Shown: positions 8,049 to 16,496, numbered from the stretch's first letter. The stretch: DNA of 64,000 bases from Pilimelia terevasa (GCF_014647915.1 NZ_BMQC01000001.1:124001-188000), one strand, 5' to 3'. Translations and numbers: made by a program. Notes: generated from the sequence alone by a model not told the origin.

Positions 8049-8843
8049 TCAGTGGGCCGGGGACTCGCCGTGGGCGGTCTCGCGCGGCAGCGGTGCCAGC
8101 GGCGAGCCGACCGGCGCGAGGACGGTGAGGACGACGCCGTTGCTGAAGGCGAACCGCAGGGGTACCGACATGCCGCCCTTGAGCGGCCCGGCGAGCCCGG
8201 CGAGTTCCAGGTACTGACCCTGGGTGGCGCCGAGGGTCAGCGAACCCCACGGCGCCAGCGGAAACGTCGCGGTGGGCGTCGCCGGCACCGGCCGGGTGCC
8301 GCCCGCCGCGGTGGCCGTAGGACCCGGCTCCGGTGTGCCGGTGGGCTGCGCCGGGGTCGGTTCCGCGCTCGCCGTCGGCGCGGGCTGCCCTGCCCCGGTA
8401 CCCCCGGCGTGGCCGGCCGCTCCCGCCCCCTCGGCGGGCGCGGGAGCCTCGGCGCCGTGCCCGCCGGTCGCCGGCTGCGGCGCGGTGAGCTTGGCCTTGA
8501 CGAGCTGGACGCCGTTGGCCGTCACGGTCTGGGCGCCCGCGGCGCCGGTGGGTGCCTGGTCGACGGTGACCGTCACGGTCACGGGGTCGGGCGTGTCGTT
8601 GAAGACCGCTCCGCCGACCGGCGCGGCGCCGCCCTTGAGGTAGCCCTTCACCGTGCCGTAGATGATCTGGACATCGCGCACGGACAGCTCACCGGTGCCG
8701 ACCTCGGACGTGGCGTTGGCGCCCGCCACCGCCGGTACCTTGCGGGCCGTCTCGGTCACCTGGCCGGCCGAGCAGCCGGCGAGCCCGAGCGCGGTGCCGG
8801 CGGCGAGCACGGCGGCGGCCCGGCGGTAGGTCGAGCGCGTCAC
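8049..8843 (-). CDS. lpqE: LpqE-like lipoprotein
   Basis: A 264-residue exported lipoprotein. It has a basic N-terminus, a hydrophobic core and the lipobox LAGC with lipidated Cys24. The core (SVRDVQIIYG, then VFNDTPDPVTVTVTV) matches the LpqE/PCuAC-like beta fold of actinobacteria. A Pro/Ala/Gly/Thr-rich low-complexity linker follows (about residues 125-190), then a second beta segment. GTG 8843 has AGGAGG six bases upstream. In M. tuberculosis lpqE sits between radA and carD; here the same genes flank it at a distance, which supports the assignment. Copper handling is suggested only by the fold. Confidence 0.75.
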   Translation of the reverse strand: MTRSTYRRAAAVLAAGTALGLAGCSAGQVTETARKVPAVAGANATSEVGTGELSVRDVQIIYGTVKGYLKGGAAPVGGAVFNDTPDPVTVTVTVDQAPTGAAGAQTVTANGVQLVKAKLTAPQPATGGHGAEAPAPAEGAGAAGHAGGTGAGQPAPTASAEPTPAQPTGTPEPGPTATAAGGTRPVPATPTATFPLAPWGSLTLGATQGQYLELAGLAGPLKGGMSVPLRFAFSNGVVLTVLAPVGSPLAPLPRETAHGESPAH

Positions 8844-8935
8844 GGCGGTCCTCCTGTTCGGGGCCGGCCCCGGGTCAGGGCGGCGATGCACCGCAGCCCA
8901 GCCTAGTGGCCCGCGATCGGTCGCGAGCGCGGACC

Positions 8936-9778
8936 CTAACCGAGCGCGTGGGCCCCGCCGACGAGCAGCGCGACATCCAGCACCGCCAGCCCGAGGACGG
9001 CCCGGAAGGCGTACACCTGCCGGCTGCCGCGGCGGGCGGCGCGCCGGTCGGCCAGGCCGCCGGCCGCCAGCGCGGCGGCCGCGGCGCCGAGCGCGGCCCA
9101 CCCCCACCAGGCCGGCGGGCCGGGCGGGCCGAGCGTCAGCGCCGCCGTGGCGCCGGCCAGCAGAAGCGCCCCCGCCGCCCGGGCGCCGCGCGGGCCGAGC
9201 CGCTGGGGCAGCCCGCGCACCCCGGTCAGCGCGTCGTCGGCCAGGTCGGGCAGGGCGTTGGCGAAGTGGGCGCCCGCGCCGAGCATGGCGCCCGCGGCGG
9301 GCAGCCAGAGCGGCGGCGGGTCGCCGTCGGGCGCGGCGAGCAGGACGAAGACCGGCAGGGCGCCGAACGAGAAGGCGTACGGCAGGACCGAGGCCGGCGT
9401 GCCCTTCAGCGGCCAGTCGTAGGCCAGCGCGCTCAGCAGCGCCGCGACCATGACCAGGCCGGGGCGCGGGCCGGTGCTCAGCGACAGCGCCACACACGCG
9501 AGCGCCGCGCCGGCCGCGGCCAGCGCGGCGGCCCGGACCGGCAGGTGGCCGGCGGCCACCGGCTTGTCCCGGCGGCCCGCCCGGGCGTCGCGGCGGGCGT
9601 CGACGGCGTCGTTCAGCCAGCCGACCGCGAGCTGGCTGGCCAGGACGGCGCCGCAGACGCGCAGCAGGGACGCCGGCGGATGCCCGCCGCCGTACGCCAG
9701 CAGCCCCGTGAGGGCGGTGACCGCGGCGGCGGGCTCAGGGTGGCTGGCGCGCAGGAACGCCCACCCGCGTCCGCGCAT
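8936..9778 (-). CDS. UbiA-family prenyltransferase
   Basis: A 280-residue integral membrane protein with about eight hydrophobic segments. It has the first prenyl-diphosphate motif NDAVDARRD (56-64) and a second acidic motif DLADD in the second half, both needed for Mg-diphosphate binding. UbiA enzymes attach a prenyl chain to an aromatic or quinone acceptor. It is divergent from the methyltransferase, flavoprotein and type III PKS genes, matching the composition of the Actinoplanes alkyl-dihydrogeranyl-methoxyhydroquinone pathway. Prenylation of a PKS-made resorcinol is therefore the likely job. Menaquinone or EboC-like roles are alternatives. Confidence 0.82.
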   Translation of the reverse strand: MRGRGWAFLRASHPEPAAAVTALTGLLAYGGGHPPASLLRVCGAVLASQLAVGWLNDAVDARRDARAGRRDKPVAAGHLPVRAAALAAAGAALACVALSLSTGPRPGLVMVAALLSALAYDWPLKGTPASVLPYAFSFGALPVFVLLAAPDGDPPPLWLPAAGAMLGAGAHFANALPDLADDALTGVRGLPQRLGPRGARAAGALLLAGATAALTLGPPGPPAWWGWAALGAAAAALAAGGLADRRAARRGSRQVYAFRAVLGLAVLDVALLVGGAHALG

Positions 9779-9977
9779 CGCCTACCCTGCCCGGCCGTGC
9801 CGGGACACGGCGTGGCGCTGCCGACCGTGCCGGGGCACAACTGAGTACGGCGACCGGGCCGTCGGCGAGGGGGTGCCCCGCCGGGACGGCAGCCGTGACA
9901 TGCCGGTCACAGTAGACCGCGGGTGCCCGGCCCGCCAGACCTGTTGTGCACGACAGATCCGTGCCAGTCTCTTTCCT
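9779..9977. promoter_or_regulatory. Divergent promoter region, UbiA gene / PKS operon
   Basis: A 199-bp gap between divergent starts. The part next to the methyltransferase gene is less GC-rich (TTGTGCACGACAG near 9952 and GTCTCTTTCCT just before the ATG) and carries no Shine-Dalgarno, so the plus-strand transcript may have a very short or no leader. No symmetrical operator was found. Confidence 0.4.
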
Positions 9978-10766
9978 ATGCGGACGGTAGCGGACGGCCC
10001 GATCGCGGACGGCCCGATCGCGGACGGCCCGGTCGATTCGCCCGCCGGGCGGCGGGCGGGGCTGCGGCGCAACGACCCCCGGCAGTACGACCTGCTCGCC
10101 GACCAGTGGTGGCGCCCCGGTGGCGCCTTCGCCGTCCTGCGCTGGCTGGCCGCGGCGCGGGCGGCGTTGGTACCCGCGGCCCGGCGCCCCGGCGCCCTGC
10201 TGCTCGACCTCGGCTGCGGCGGCGGCCTGCTCGCCCCGCACGTGGCGGGCCTCGGGTACCGCCACGTGGGCGTCGACGTGACCGGTTCGGCGCTGCGGCT
10301 GGCGGCCGGTCGGGGCGTGCGCCCTGTCCTCGCCGACGCCACGGCGCTGCCGCTGCCCGACGGGTGCGCCGACGTCGTCGTCGCCGGCGAGCTGTTCGAG
10401 CACGTCACGGACCTGCCGGCGGCGGTGGGCGAGGCGTGCCGGGTGCTCGCCCCCAGCGGCGTCCTGGTCCTGGACACCCTCAACGACACCCGGCTGAGCC
10501 GCTTCCTCACGGTGACCGTCGCCGAGCGCCTGCCGCGGGTGCCGGCCGGCCTGCACGACCCGGCCCGGTACGTCGACCCGCGGCGCCTCGGCGCCCTGTG
10601 CGCCCGGCACGGCGTCCGGCTGCGGGTCCGCGGCGCCCGGCCGACCACCTGGCCGACGCTGCGCTGGCTGCTCTGCGGCGACGACCGCGGCCGGGTGGTG
10701 CCGACCCGGTCCACGGCGGTGCTCTACCAGGGCGTCGGCGTCCGCTGGGACGGCCCCCGTGGCTGA
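9978..10766 (+). CDS. SAM-dependent O-methyltransferase, UbiG-like
   Basis: A 262-residue class I methyltransferase. SAM-binding motif I is LLLDLGCGGG, then VGVDVTGSAL (acidic residue for ribose) and the post-I motif VVVAGELFEHV. The last is typical of UbiG/Coq3-type methylation of a polyprenyl-hydroxyquinol. The first residues contain a threefold ADGPI repeat encoded by a perfect 15-nt DNA repeat. It is the first gene of a coupled operon with the flavoprotein and the type III PKS, so O-methylation of the hydroxylated PKS product is the inferred role. There is no clear ribosome site before the ATG. Confidence 0.82.
   Translation: MRTVADGPIADGPIADGPVDSPAGRRAGLRRNDPRQYDLLADQWWRPGGAFAVLRWLAAARAALVPAARRPGALLLDLGCGGGLLAPHVAGLGYRHVGVDVTGSALRLAAGRGVRPVLADATALPLPDGCADVVVAGELFEHVTDLPAAVGEACRVLAPSGVLVLDTLNDTRLSRFLTVTVAERLPRVPAGLHDPARYVDPRRLGALCARHGVRLRVRGARPTTWPTLRWLLCGDDRGRVVPTRSTAVLYQGVGVRWDGPRG
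9990..10034 (+). repeat. Three tandem 15-nt repeats coding ADGPI in the methyltransferase N-terminus
   Basis: GCGGACGGCCCGATC occurs twice exactly and once with a single change (ending GTC), in frame with the gene. The unit encodes Ala-Asp-Gly-Pro-Ile, giving an extended N-terminal tail ahead of the methyltransferase fold. It is a recent in-frame expansion by appearance and probably neutral. Confidence 0.9.
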
Positions 10767-11907
10767 CCCGGTCGCCGAGGCGGCGCGGCTGGCGCCCCGG
10801 TTCGCGGCCCGGGCGGCGGCGCACGACGCGGCGGGCAGCTTCCCGGCCGCCGACTTCGCCGACCTGGCCGCGGCGGGGCTGGGCGGCCTCATGGTGCCCG
10901 CCCGGCTCGGCGGCGGCGGCGCGGGCTTCGGCACGTATGTCGACGTGGCCCACGCGCTGGCCCGCGGCAGCGGCGCGACGGCGCTGGTCTACAACATGCA
11001 CGCCTCGGTCACCGGCGCGCTGGCCGCCCTCACCGAGGACCTCGCGCTGGACCTGGGGGTCGGCGACGCCGCCCTGGCCGCCCGGGACGCCGCGCTCGCG
11101 GACGCCGCGGCGGGCGCCTGGTACGCGGTGGCGATGAGCGAGCGGGGCGTCGGCTCCCGCCTGTCCCGCCTGCGCACCACCTACGCCCCGGCCCCCGGCG
11201 GGTACCGGATCACCGGCGCGAAGACGTTCTGCTCGGGCGCCGGCCACGCCGACGCCTACCTCGTCGCCGCCCGGGTGGACGACCGGGTCAGCCAGTTCCT
11301 GGTGCCGGCCGACACGCCCGGGCTCACCGTCCAGCGGACCTGGGACGCCCTGGGGATGCGGGCCACCTGCTCGCACGACCTGGCGATCGACGTCACCGTC
11401 CCGGCGCGCGCCCTGCTCGGCGGGGTCGAGGGGCTGGCCCTGGCTGTCGCCGCCCTGATGCCGCACTGGATGGTGGCCAGCTACGCCGCGGTGTACGCGG
11501 GGGTCGCCCGGGCGGCGGTCGACGCCGCCGCGGCGCAGGTCACCGCGTCCGGGCACGCCGACCTGCCCGCCGTGCGGGCGCGGCTGGGGCGGGCCGACGC
11601 GGCCGCGGCCGCGGCCCGGCAGGCGGTCCGGGAGGCGGCCCGCCGGGTCGACGCCGCGCCGGACGCCGCGGCGACCCGGCGCTGGGTGTGGCGGGCGAAG
11701 CTGCTGGCCGGGGACACCGCCGCCGAGGTCACCGCCTCGATGCTCGCCGCCGCGGGCACCTCGGCGACCCGCCGCGGCCACCCGCTGGAGCGGCTGTTCC
11801 GGGACGCCCGATGCGGCGCCCTGCAGCCGCCGACCTCCGACGTGTGCGCCGACTGGCTCGGCGCCGCCGCCCTGGACGCGGACCCCGACGCGGCGGACCG
11901 CTGGTGA
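10759..11907 (+). CDS. Acyl-CoA-dehydrogenase-fold flavoprotein, probable aromatic monooxygenase
   Basis: A 382-residue flavoprotein with the acyl-CoA dehydrogenase fold: helical N-terminal domain, beta domain (YRITGAKTFCSGAGHAD) and C-terminal helical bundle. The C-terminal segment that in true dehydrogenases carries the catalytic Glu (YEGTxEI-like) reads PTSDVCADW here, and the usual base is not recognisable. Group D two-component flavin hydroxylases share this fold and lack that Glu. Between a methyltransferase (8-bp overlap) and a type III PKS (GTGA overlap), hydroxylation of a resorcinol ring to a quinol is the best inference. A separate flavin reductase is not nearby. Confidence 0.72.
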   Translation: MADPVAEAARLAPRFAARAAAHDAAGSFPAADFADLAAAGLGGLMVPARLGGGGAGFGTYVDVAHALARGSGATALVYNMHASVTGALAALTEDLALDLGVGDAALAARDAALADAAAGAWYAVAMSERGVGSRLSRLRTTYAPAPGGYRITGAKTFCSGAGHADAYLVAARVDDRVSQFLVPADTPGLTVQRTWDALGMRATCSHDLAIDVTVPARALLGGVEGLALAVAALMPHWMVASYAAVYAGVARAAVDAAAAQVTASGHADLPAVRARLGRADAAAAAARQAVREAARRVDAAPDAAATRRWVWRAKLLAGDTAAEVTASMLAAAGTSATRRGHPLERLFRDARCGALQPPTSDVCADWLGAAALDADPDAADRW

Positions 11908-13007
11908 CCGCCCCGCCCGCGGAGCCCCCGCGCCCGCAGAATGGTGCCGCCCGGATCGCCGGGATCGGGGTGGCCATGCCGCCGCCGACGCGCCAGAGCG
12001 CGCTGTGGGAGGGCTTCTTCGCCGCGCACTTCGCCGGCCGGGTCCGGCCGCTGGCCGAGCGGATCTTCGCCAACGCCGGCGTGACCACCCGCCAGGCCGT
12101 CCTGAACCCGCTGGAGGAGGACGTCACCTCCTGGTCGACGGGCCGGCGGATGAGCCGGTTCGCGGTCGAGGTGCTGCCGCTGGGCGCCGCGGCGGTCAGC
12201 CGGGCGCTCGCCGACGCCGGCCTGGCGGCGGCCGACGTGGGCCTGCTGGCCGTGTGCTCGTGCACCGGCTACGCCACGCCGGGGCTGGACATCCTGCTCG
12301 CCCACCAGTTGGGCCTGGCGCCGTCGGCCCAGCGGCTGTTCGTCGGCCACATGGGCTGCTACGCGGCCCTGCCCGGCCTGGGTACCGCCGCGGACTTCGT
12401 CAGCGCCCGTCAGCGCCCGGCGGTGCTGCTCTGCGCCGAACTGACCAGCCTGCACGCGCAGCCCGCGACCTCCGACGCGCAGCAGATCGTGGCGCACGCG
12501 CTGTTCGCGGACGCCGCCGCGGCGGTGGTGCTGATGCCCGGGGCCGGCCCGGGGTACGCGGTGCGCGACGTGGTGTCGGTCACCGACACCGCGACGGCCG
12601 ACCTCATGACCTGGACGGTGACCGACCTCGGCTTCCGCATGGGCCTGTCACCGAAGGTGCCCGACGTCCTGGCCGTGCACGTGGCGGCGCTGGTGCGGGA
12701 CCTGCTGGGCGCGCACGGCCTCGCCGCGCCGGACGTCGGAGGCTGGGCCGTCCATCCGGGTGGCCCGCGCATCCTCCGGGTGGTGGAGGCCGAGCTGGGG
12801 CTGCCGGAGCCCGCGCTGGCGGCCTCGCGGGCGGTGCTGGACCGGTACGGCAACTGCTCCTCGCCCACGGTCCTGCTGATCCTCGACGCGCTGACCAGGC
12901 AGACGCCGCCGCCGCGGTACGTGGTGATGCTGGCGTTCGGCCCGGGACTCACGCTGTACGCGGCGCTCCTGGAGGCCGACGGGGAGCGCCGCTCGACGAG
13001 CGGGTGA
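11904..13007 (+). CDS. Type III polyketide synthase
   Basis: A 367-residue chalcone-synthase-fold enzyme. The catalytic triad is complete: Cys152 in GHMGCYAAL, His284 in WAVHPGGPRI and Asn317 in RYGNCSSP, with the C-terminal GFGPG-type loop present as AFGPGLT. It extends an acyl starter with malonyl units and cyclises the product. With the linked UbiA, O-methyltransferase and flavoprotein genes the expected product is an alkylresorcinol or related phenol that is hydroxylated, methylated and prenylated. The GTG start overlaps the preceding stop. RppA-type naphthalene synthesis is an alternative that the sequence alone cannot exclude. Confidence 0.9.
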   Translation: MTAPPAEPPRPQNGAARIAGIGVAMPPPTRQSALWEGFFAAHFAGRVRPLAERIFANAGVTTRQAVLNPLEEDVTSWSTGRRMSRFAVEVLPLGAAAVSRALADAGLAAADVGLLAVCSCTGYATPGLDILLAHQLGLAPSAQRLFVGHMGCYAALPGLGTAADFVSARQRPAVLLCAELTSLHAQPATSDAQQIVAHALFADAAAAVVLMPGAGPGYAVRDVVSVTDTATADLMTWTVTDLGFRMGLSPKVPDVLAVHVAALVRDLLGAHGLAAPDVGGWAVHPGGPRILRVVEAELGLPEPALAASRAVLDRYGNCSSPTVLLILDALTRQTPPPRYVVMLAFGPGLTLYAALLEADGERRSTSG

Positions 13008-13110
13008 CGCCGTGCGGCCGATGCGGATGAAGACGGCGCCTACCGCTTTTCCGACATCTGGCCGTTTCTGCTACTGATGGCTGCATTTTCCACGCGGCAG
13101 CCATATACCC

Positions 13111-13126
13111 CGGTAAACAGTTACCG
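13111..13126. promoter_or_regulatory. Palindrome CGGTAAACAGTTACCG upstream of carD
   Basis: Two perfect 6-bp arms around ACAG lie in an unusually AT-rich stretch (about 13040-13210) of the 284-bp gap between the PKS gene and carD. The symmetry and position suggest a transcription-factor operator or a promoter-proximal element. The rest of the gap has no gene. The segment GTGTTACCCTAGACAC (about 13256-13271), just before the purine-rich GAAAGGGG ribosome site, may hold the carD -10 element. Confidence 0.5.
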
Positions 13127-13291
13127 TGATGAATCCATTACGCTACGTTACGAAACGCGGTCGTGGTGCGCTTGTCAAGCGGTAGCAATGCGACTCACAT
13201 GTGCTCTGAGCTGCATATACGACCACTGTCGCGGGGGGACACCGGTCTCGGAGCGTGTTACCCTAGACACAGCGAAAGGGGTTTCGAACCT

Positions 13292-13777
13292 ATGGTTTTC
13301 AGTGTCGGCGAGACCGTTGTTTACCCCCACCACGGGGCCGCACTCATCGAGGCAATCGAGACCCGGGTCATCAAGGGCGAGGAGAAGCTCTACCTCGTCC
13401 TCAGGGTCGCGCAAGGTGACCTGACGGTCCGGGTCCCCGCGGAGAACGCCGAGATCGTGGGCGTGCGTGAGGTGGTGGGCGAGGAGGGCCTGAGCAAGGT
13501 CTTCGACGTGCTGCGCGCGCCGCACACCGAGGAGCCGACCAACTGGTCGCGCCGCTACAAGGCCAACCTCGAAAAGCTGGCCTCGGGCAACCCGCTCAAG
13601 GTCGCCGAGGTCGTCCGCGACCTGTGGCGCCGCGAGCGCGAGCGCGGCCTGTCGGCCGGCGAGAAGCGGATGCTCGCCAAGGCCCGCGACATCCTCGTCG
13701 GCGAGGTCGCCCTCGCCGAGAAGAGCACCAAGGACGAGGCGGAGATCCTGCTCGACAAGGTCCTGACCGAGGCCTGA
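13292..13777 (+). CDS. carD: CarD-family RNA polymerase-binding regulator
   Basis: A 161-residue CarD. The N-terminal RNAP-interaction domain ([17 protein letters not shown]) is followed by the helical DNA-binding domain with the conserved [13 protein letters not shown] segment, whose Trp wedges the promoter upstream fork, and [13 protein letters not shown]. It stabilises open complexes, especially at rRNA promoters, and is essential in mycobacteria. GAAAGGGG is about ten bases upstream of the ATG. Placement directly before ispD-ispF is conserved across actinobacteria. Confidence 0.97.
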   Translation: MVFSVGETVVYPHHGAALIEAIETRVIKGEEKLYLVLRVAQGDLTVRVPAENAEIVGVREVVGEEGLSKVFDVLRAPHTEEPTNWSRRYKANLEKLASGNPLKVAEVVRDLWRRERERGLSAGEKRMLAKARDILVGEVALAEKSTKDEAEILLDKVLTEA

Positions 13778-13814
13778 GCCCCTTCGTCGATCTGTATCGT
13801 TCCGGGACCGCGAC

Positions 13815-14705
13815 GTGACCACGCAGCCAGTACTGCGCGGTGACGTCGCGGTCCTCGTTCCGGCAGCCGGTCTCGGCACCCGACTCGGTCCCGGAGCCCC
13901 GAAGGCACTGCGCACCCTGGGCGGCGTACCCATTCTCTGGCACGCCGTGCACCGGCTCGCCGCGGCGCCCAGCGTCGCGGCCGTGGTCGTGGCGGCGCCG
14001 CGGGGCCAGGTCGACCCGGTCCGCGCGCTGCTCGCCGATGCCATCGTCACCTCCGTCCGGTCCACGTCGGGATCGGTGCGCGGGGCCGCCGCCGGAGCGG
14101 GGGATGTCTCCGGGGCGGCCACCGCGGCACCGGGTTACCTATCCGACGCTCCTTCCCGGCTCCCCGTTCCCGCTCTGACCAGGGCAGTTGTGGCCGAGTC
14201 CGCGCGCGCGCCGGCCGCGGGCGGGGGTCGGTGCGGGCCGGCGCTGTACGTCGTGGAGGGCGGGGCGAGCCGGCAGGAGTCGGTCGCGGCCGCCCTCGCC
14301 GCCGTACCGGCGGGGCTGGACATCGTCGCCGTCCACGACGCCGCGCGCGCGCTCACGCCGCCGGAACTGGTCGAGCGGGTCGCCGCCGCGGTGCGCGCGG
14401 GCGCGCCGGCCGTGGTGCCCGTGCTGCCCGTGGTGGACACGGTGCGCGCCGTCGACGTCGCCGGGGCGCTGGCGGGCGTCGTCGACCGGGCCGGCCTGCG
14501 CCGGATCCAGACCCCGCAGGGGTTCCGCCGGTCCGTCCTCGTCGAGGCGCACGCCCGGTCCGGCCCCGCGCACACCGACGACGCGGGGCTGGTCGAGGCG
14601 TGGGGTGTGCCCGTCGCGGCGGTGGCCGGGGCGGAGGAGGCGTTCAAGATCACCACCCCCTACGACCTGGCCCTCGCCACGGCCCTGCTGACCGCGGCGC
14701 CGTAG
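13815..14705 (+). CDS. ispD: 2-C-methyl-D-erythritol 4-phosphate cytidylyltransferase, with internal insertion
   Basis: IspD catalyses CTP + MEP to CDP-ME in the non-mevalonate isoprenoid pathway. The CTP-binding loop [10 protein letters not shown] (16-25), the [12 protein letters not shown] block (146-157), VHDAARAL and the C-terminal [11 protein letters not shown] are all present. At 296 residues it is about 60 longer than typical IspD. The excess lies between residues about 76 and 141, a Gly/Ala/Ser-rich stretch lacking any IspD motif, at a surface position before the GGASRQ loop. GTG is the start. IspF follows after 10 bp. The isoprenoids made here feed the nearby carotenoid and prenylated-phenol cassettes. 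Confidence 0.95.
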   Translation: MTTQPVLRGDVAVLVPAAGLGTRLGPGAPKALRTLGGVPILWHAVHRLAAAPSVAAVVVAAPRGQVDPVRALLADAIVTSVRSTSGSVRGAAAGAGDVSGAATAAPGYLSDAPSRLPVPALTRAVVAESARAPAAGGGRCGPALYVVEGGASRQESVAAALAAVPAGLDIVAVHDAARALTPPELVERVAAAVRAGAPAVVPVLPVVDTVRAVDVAGALAGVVDRAGLRRIQTPQGFRRSVLVEAHARSGPAHTDDAGLVEAWGVPVAAVAGAEEAFKITTPYDLALATALLTAAP

Positions 14706-14715
14706 GCTTTCCGGT

Positions 14716-15192
14716 GTGAACGCCCCCCGGATCGGCATCGGCACCGACGTGCACGCCTTCGACCCCGACCGGTCGTGCTGGGTCGCCGGCCTGCACTGGC
14801 CGGACGCCCCCGGCCTCGCCGGCCACTCCGACGGCGACGTCGCCGCCCACGCCGCGTGCGACGCGCTCCTGTCGGCCGCCGGGCTCGGCGACCTCGGCGC
14901 CAACTACGGGACCGACCGGCCCGAGTGGAGCGGCGCGGCCGGCGTGGCGCTGCTCGCCGAGACCGCCCGCCGGGTCCGCGCGGCGGGCTTCACCATCGGC
15001 AACGTGTCCGTCCAGGTCATCGGTGTGCGACCCAGGATCGGACCGCGGCGGGCCGAGGCGCAGGAGGCGCTGTCCGCGGCGGTCGGCGCTCCGGTCACCG
15101 TCGCGGGTACCACCACCGACGGCCTCGGGCTCACCGGCCGCGCCGAGGGGCTGGCGGCGGTCGCCGTGGCGCTGCTGCAGGCGGGCGGCTGA
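14716..15192 (+). CDS. ispF: 2-C-methyl-D-erythritol 2,4-cyclodiphosphate synthase
   Basis: IspF, 158 residues, cyclises CDP-ME 2-phosphate with release of CMP. The zinc ligands are visible: GTDVHAF (Asp and His near the N-terminus) and [16 protein letters not shown] (third His). The C-terminal substrate loop [17 protein letters not shown] is standard. The usual FPDTDPxWKGA stretch appears as [14 protein letters not shown] start; it is translated with ispD and almost abuts the following TPR gene. Confidence 0.96.
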   Translation: MNAPRIGIGTDVHAFDPDRSCWVAGLHWPDAPGLAGHSDGDVAAHAACDALLSAAGLGDLGANYGTDRPEWSGAAGVALLAETARRVRAAGFTIGNVSVQVIGVRPRIGPRRAEAQEALSAAVGAPVTVAGTTTDGLGLTGRAEGLAAVAVALLQAGG

Positions 15193-15194
15193 CG

Positions 15195-16496
15195 GTGGAC
15201 GCGGCGGCCCGCGAGCGTGCGCTCCTGCTGGCGGCACTCGGCCACTACGACGAGGCACTCGCCGAACTGGCCCCGCCCGCGGGCGGAGCCGGGGCGGACC
15301 CCGTGCAGGGCGCGTCGCCAGGCGAGGTGGAGGCGGCCGGCGGTGGGGCGGTCGAGAGCCGGAGCGGCCCGGGTACCGCGGCTGAGGTCGATCCGGCGCT
15401 GGTGGTGCTGCGGGCGCAGATCGCGCTCGCGGCCGGCCGCGCGCCGCTGGCGCTGGAGTTCCTCACGGGCGCCCCGGCCGATGTCGCGGTCCTCGACACC
15501 CGGGCGATGGCCCTGGTCGACCTGCGCCGGTTCCGGGACGCGGCGCGGCTCGGCAGCGAGATCCTCGACGGCCGGGCGACCGACGTGGACGCGCTCTGCG
15601 CCGGGGCGGGCATCCTGGCGGTGGCGCGCAACGGCCCGCGCGCGCTGTCGGCGGCGTGGGACGCCGTCCGGCTCGCCCCGGAGCAGGCGCGCACCCACCT
15701 GGTGCTCGGCCTGGTCGCGGCGGGCCTGGGGCAGTACGAGCTGGCGGCGCGCGCGTACGCCGAGGCGCTGGACCGCGAGCCCGACCTGCAGAGCCTCGCC
15801 ACCGACCCCGGCGTGGGCCGCCTCGCCCTCCGCCGCCAGCACCAGGCTCTGGAGCACCTGCTGGGCCTCGCCGCATCCGGTACGTCCCTCAAGGCGGCCG
15901 CCGCGCGCGCACCGACGCCGCCGACGCACGACCGCGGTGAGACCGACCACGGCGATGCCGCCCGCGACCGCGGTGCGACCGACCGCGGCCGCGGCGGTGC
16001 GGGCCGTCGTGGCAAGGGCGAGGGCTCGGCGGAGGCGGGGCGGCGATTCGCGGCCTCCCGGCCGGCGGCTGATCGTCCCGCGGCGGCCGCGCCGCCGTCC
16101 GGAGCCGGGCCGCGGGCCGCCGCCACGCCGTCCGGGGGCGGGTATCCAGCCGCGGACGGCGGCGCGGCCGCGGCACCGGCGGGCGGGGCGGGCTTCGGGC
16201 GGCGCGTGTGCGGTACCGCCGGCGGTGCCGGGCTGGTGGTGCTGCTGGGGCTGCCGGTGCTGGACGGGGCCGCCCGGCTGCTGGCCGCGCTCGCCGCGCT
16301 CGTGGTCGTCGCCGCCGCGGCGGTGCTCTGGTGGCGGTCTGGTCGACAGCCGGCCCCCGGCCGGTACCGGCTCGCAGCCCTGGCCGGCGCCCTGCTCACG
16401 GCGGGGGCACTCGCCGCAGGGGCGGCCGGAGCCGGCTGGTGGCCGACCGCCGCGGCAACCGCCGCCGCGCTCCTGCTCGCCTGGCGTGCCCGCTAG
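15195..16496 (+). CDS. TPR-repeat membrane protein of unknown function
   Basis: A 433-residue protein. The first 230 residues are alanine-rich helical repeats resembling tetratricopeptides (THLVLGLVAAGLGQYELAAR, YAEALDREPD). Residues about 235-330 are a low-complexity Arg/Gly/Ala/Pro linker. The C-terminal 100 residues form about four hydrophobic helices. The topology suggests a cytoplasmic TPR scaffold tethered to the membrane. The GTG is two bases after the ispF stop, so it is probably co-transcribed with carD-ispD-ispF. I do not recognise a specific family. Confidence 0.75.
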   Translation: MDAAARERALLLAALGHYDEALAELAPPAGGAGADPVQGASPGEVEAAGGGAVESRSGPGTAAEVDPALVVLRAQIALAAGRAPLALEFLTGAPADVAVLDTRAMALVDLRRFRDAARLGSEILDGRATDVDALCAGAGILAVARNGPRALSAAWDAVRLAPEQARTHLVLGLVAAGLGQYELAARAYAEALDREPDLQSLATDPGVGRLALRRQHQALEHLLGLAASGTSLKAAAARAPTPPTHDRGETDHGDAARDRGATDRGRGGAGRRGKGEGSAEAGRRFAASRPAADRPAAAAPPSGAGPRAAATPSGGGYPAADGGAAAAPAGGAGFGRRVCGTAGGAGLVVLLGLPVLDGAARLLAALAALVVVAAAAVLWWRSGRQPAPGRYRLAALAGALLTAGALAAGAAGAGWWPTAAATAAALLLAWRAR

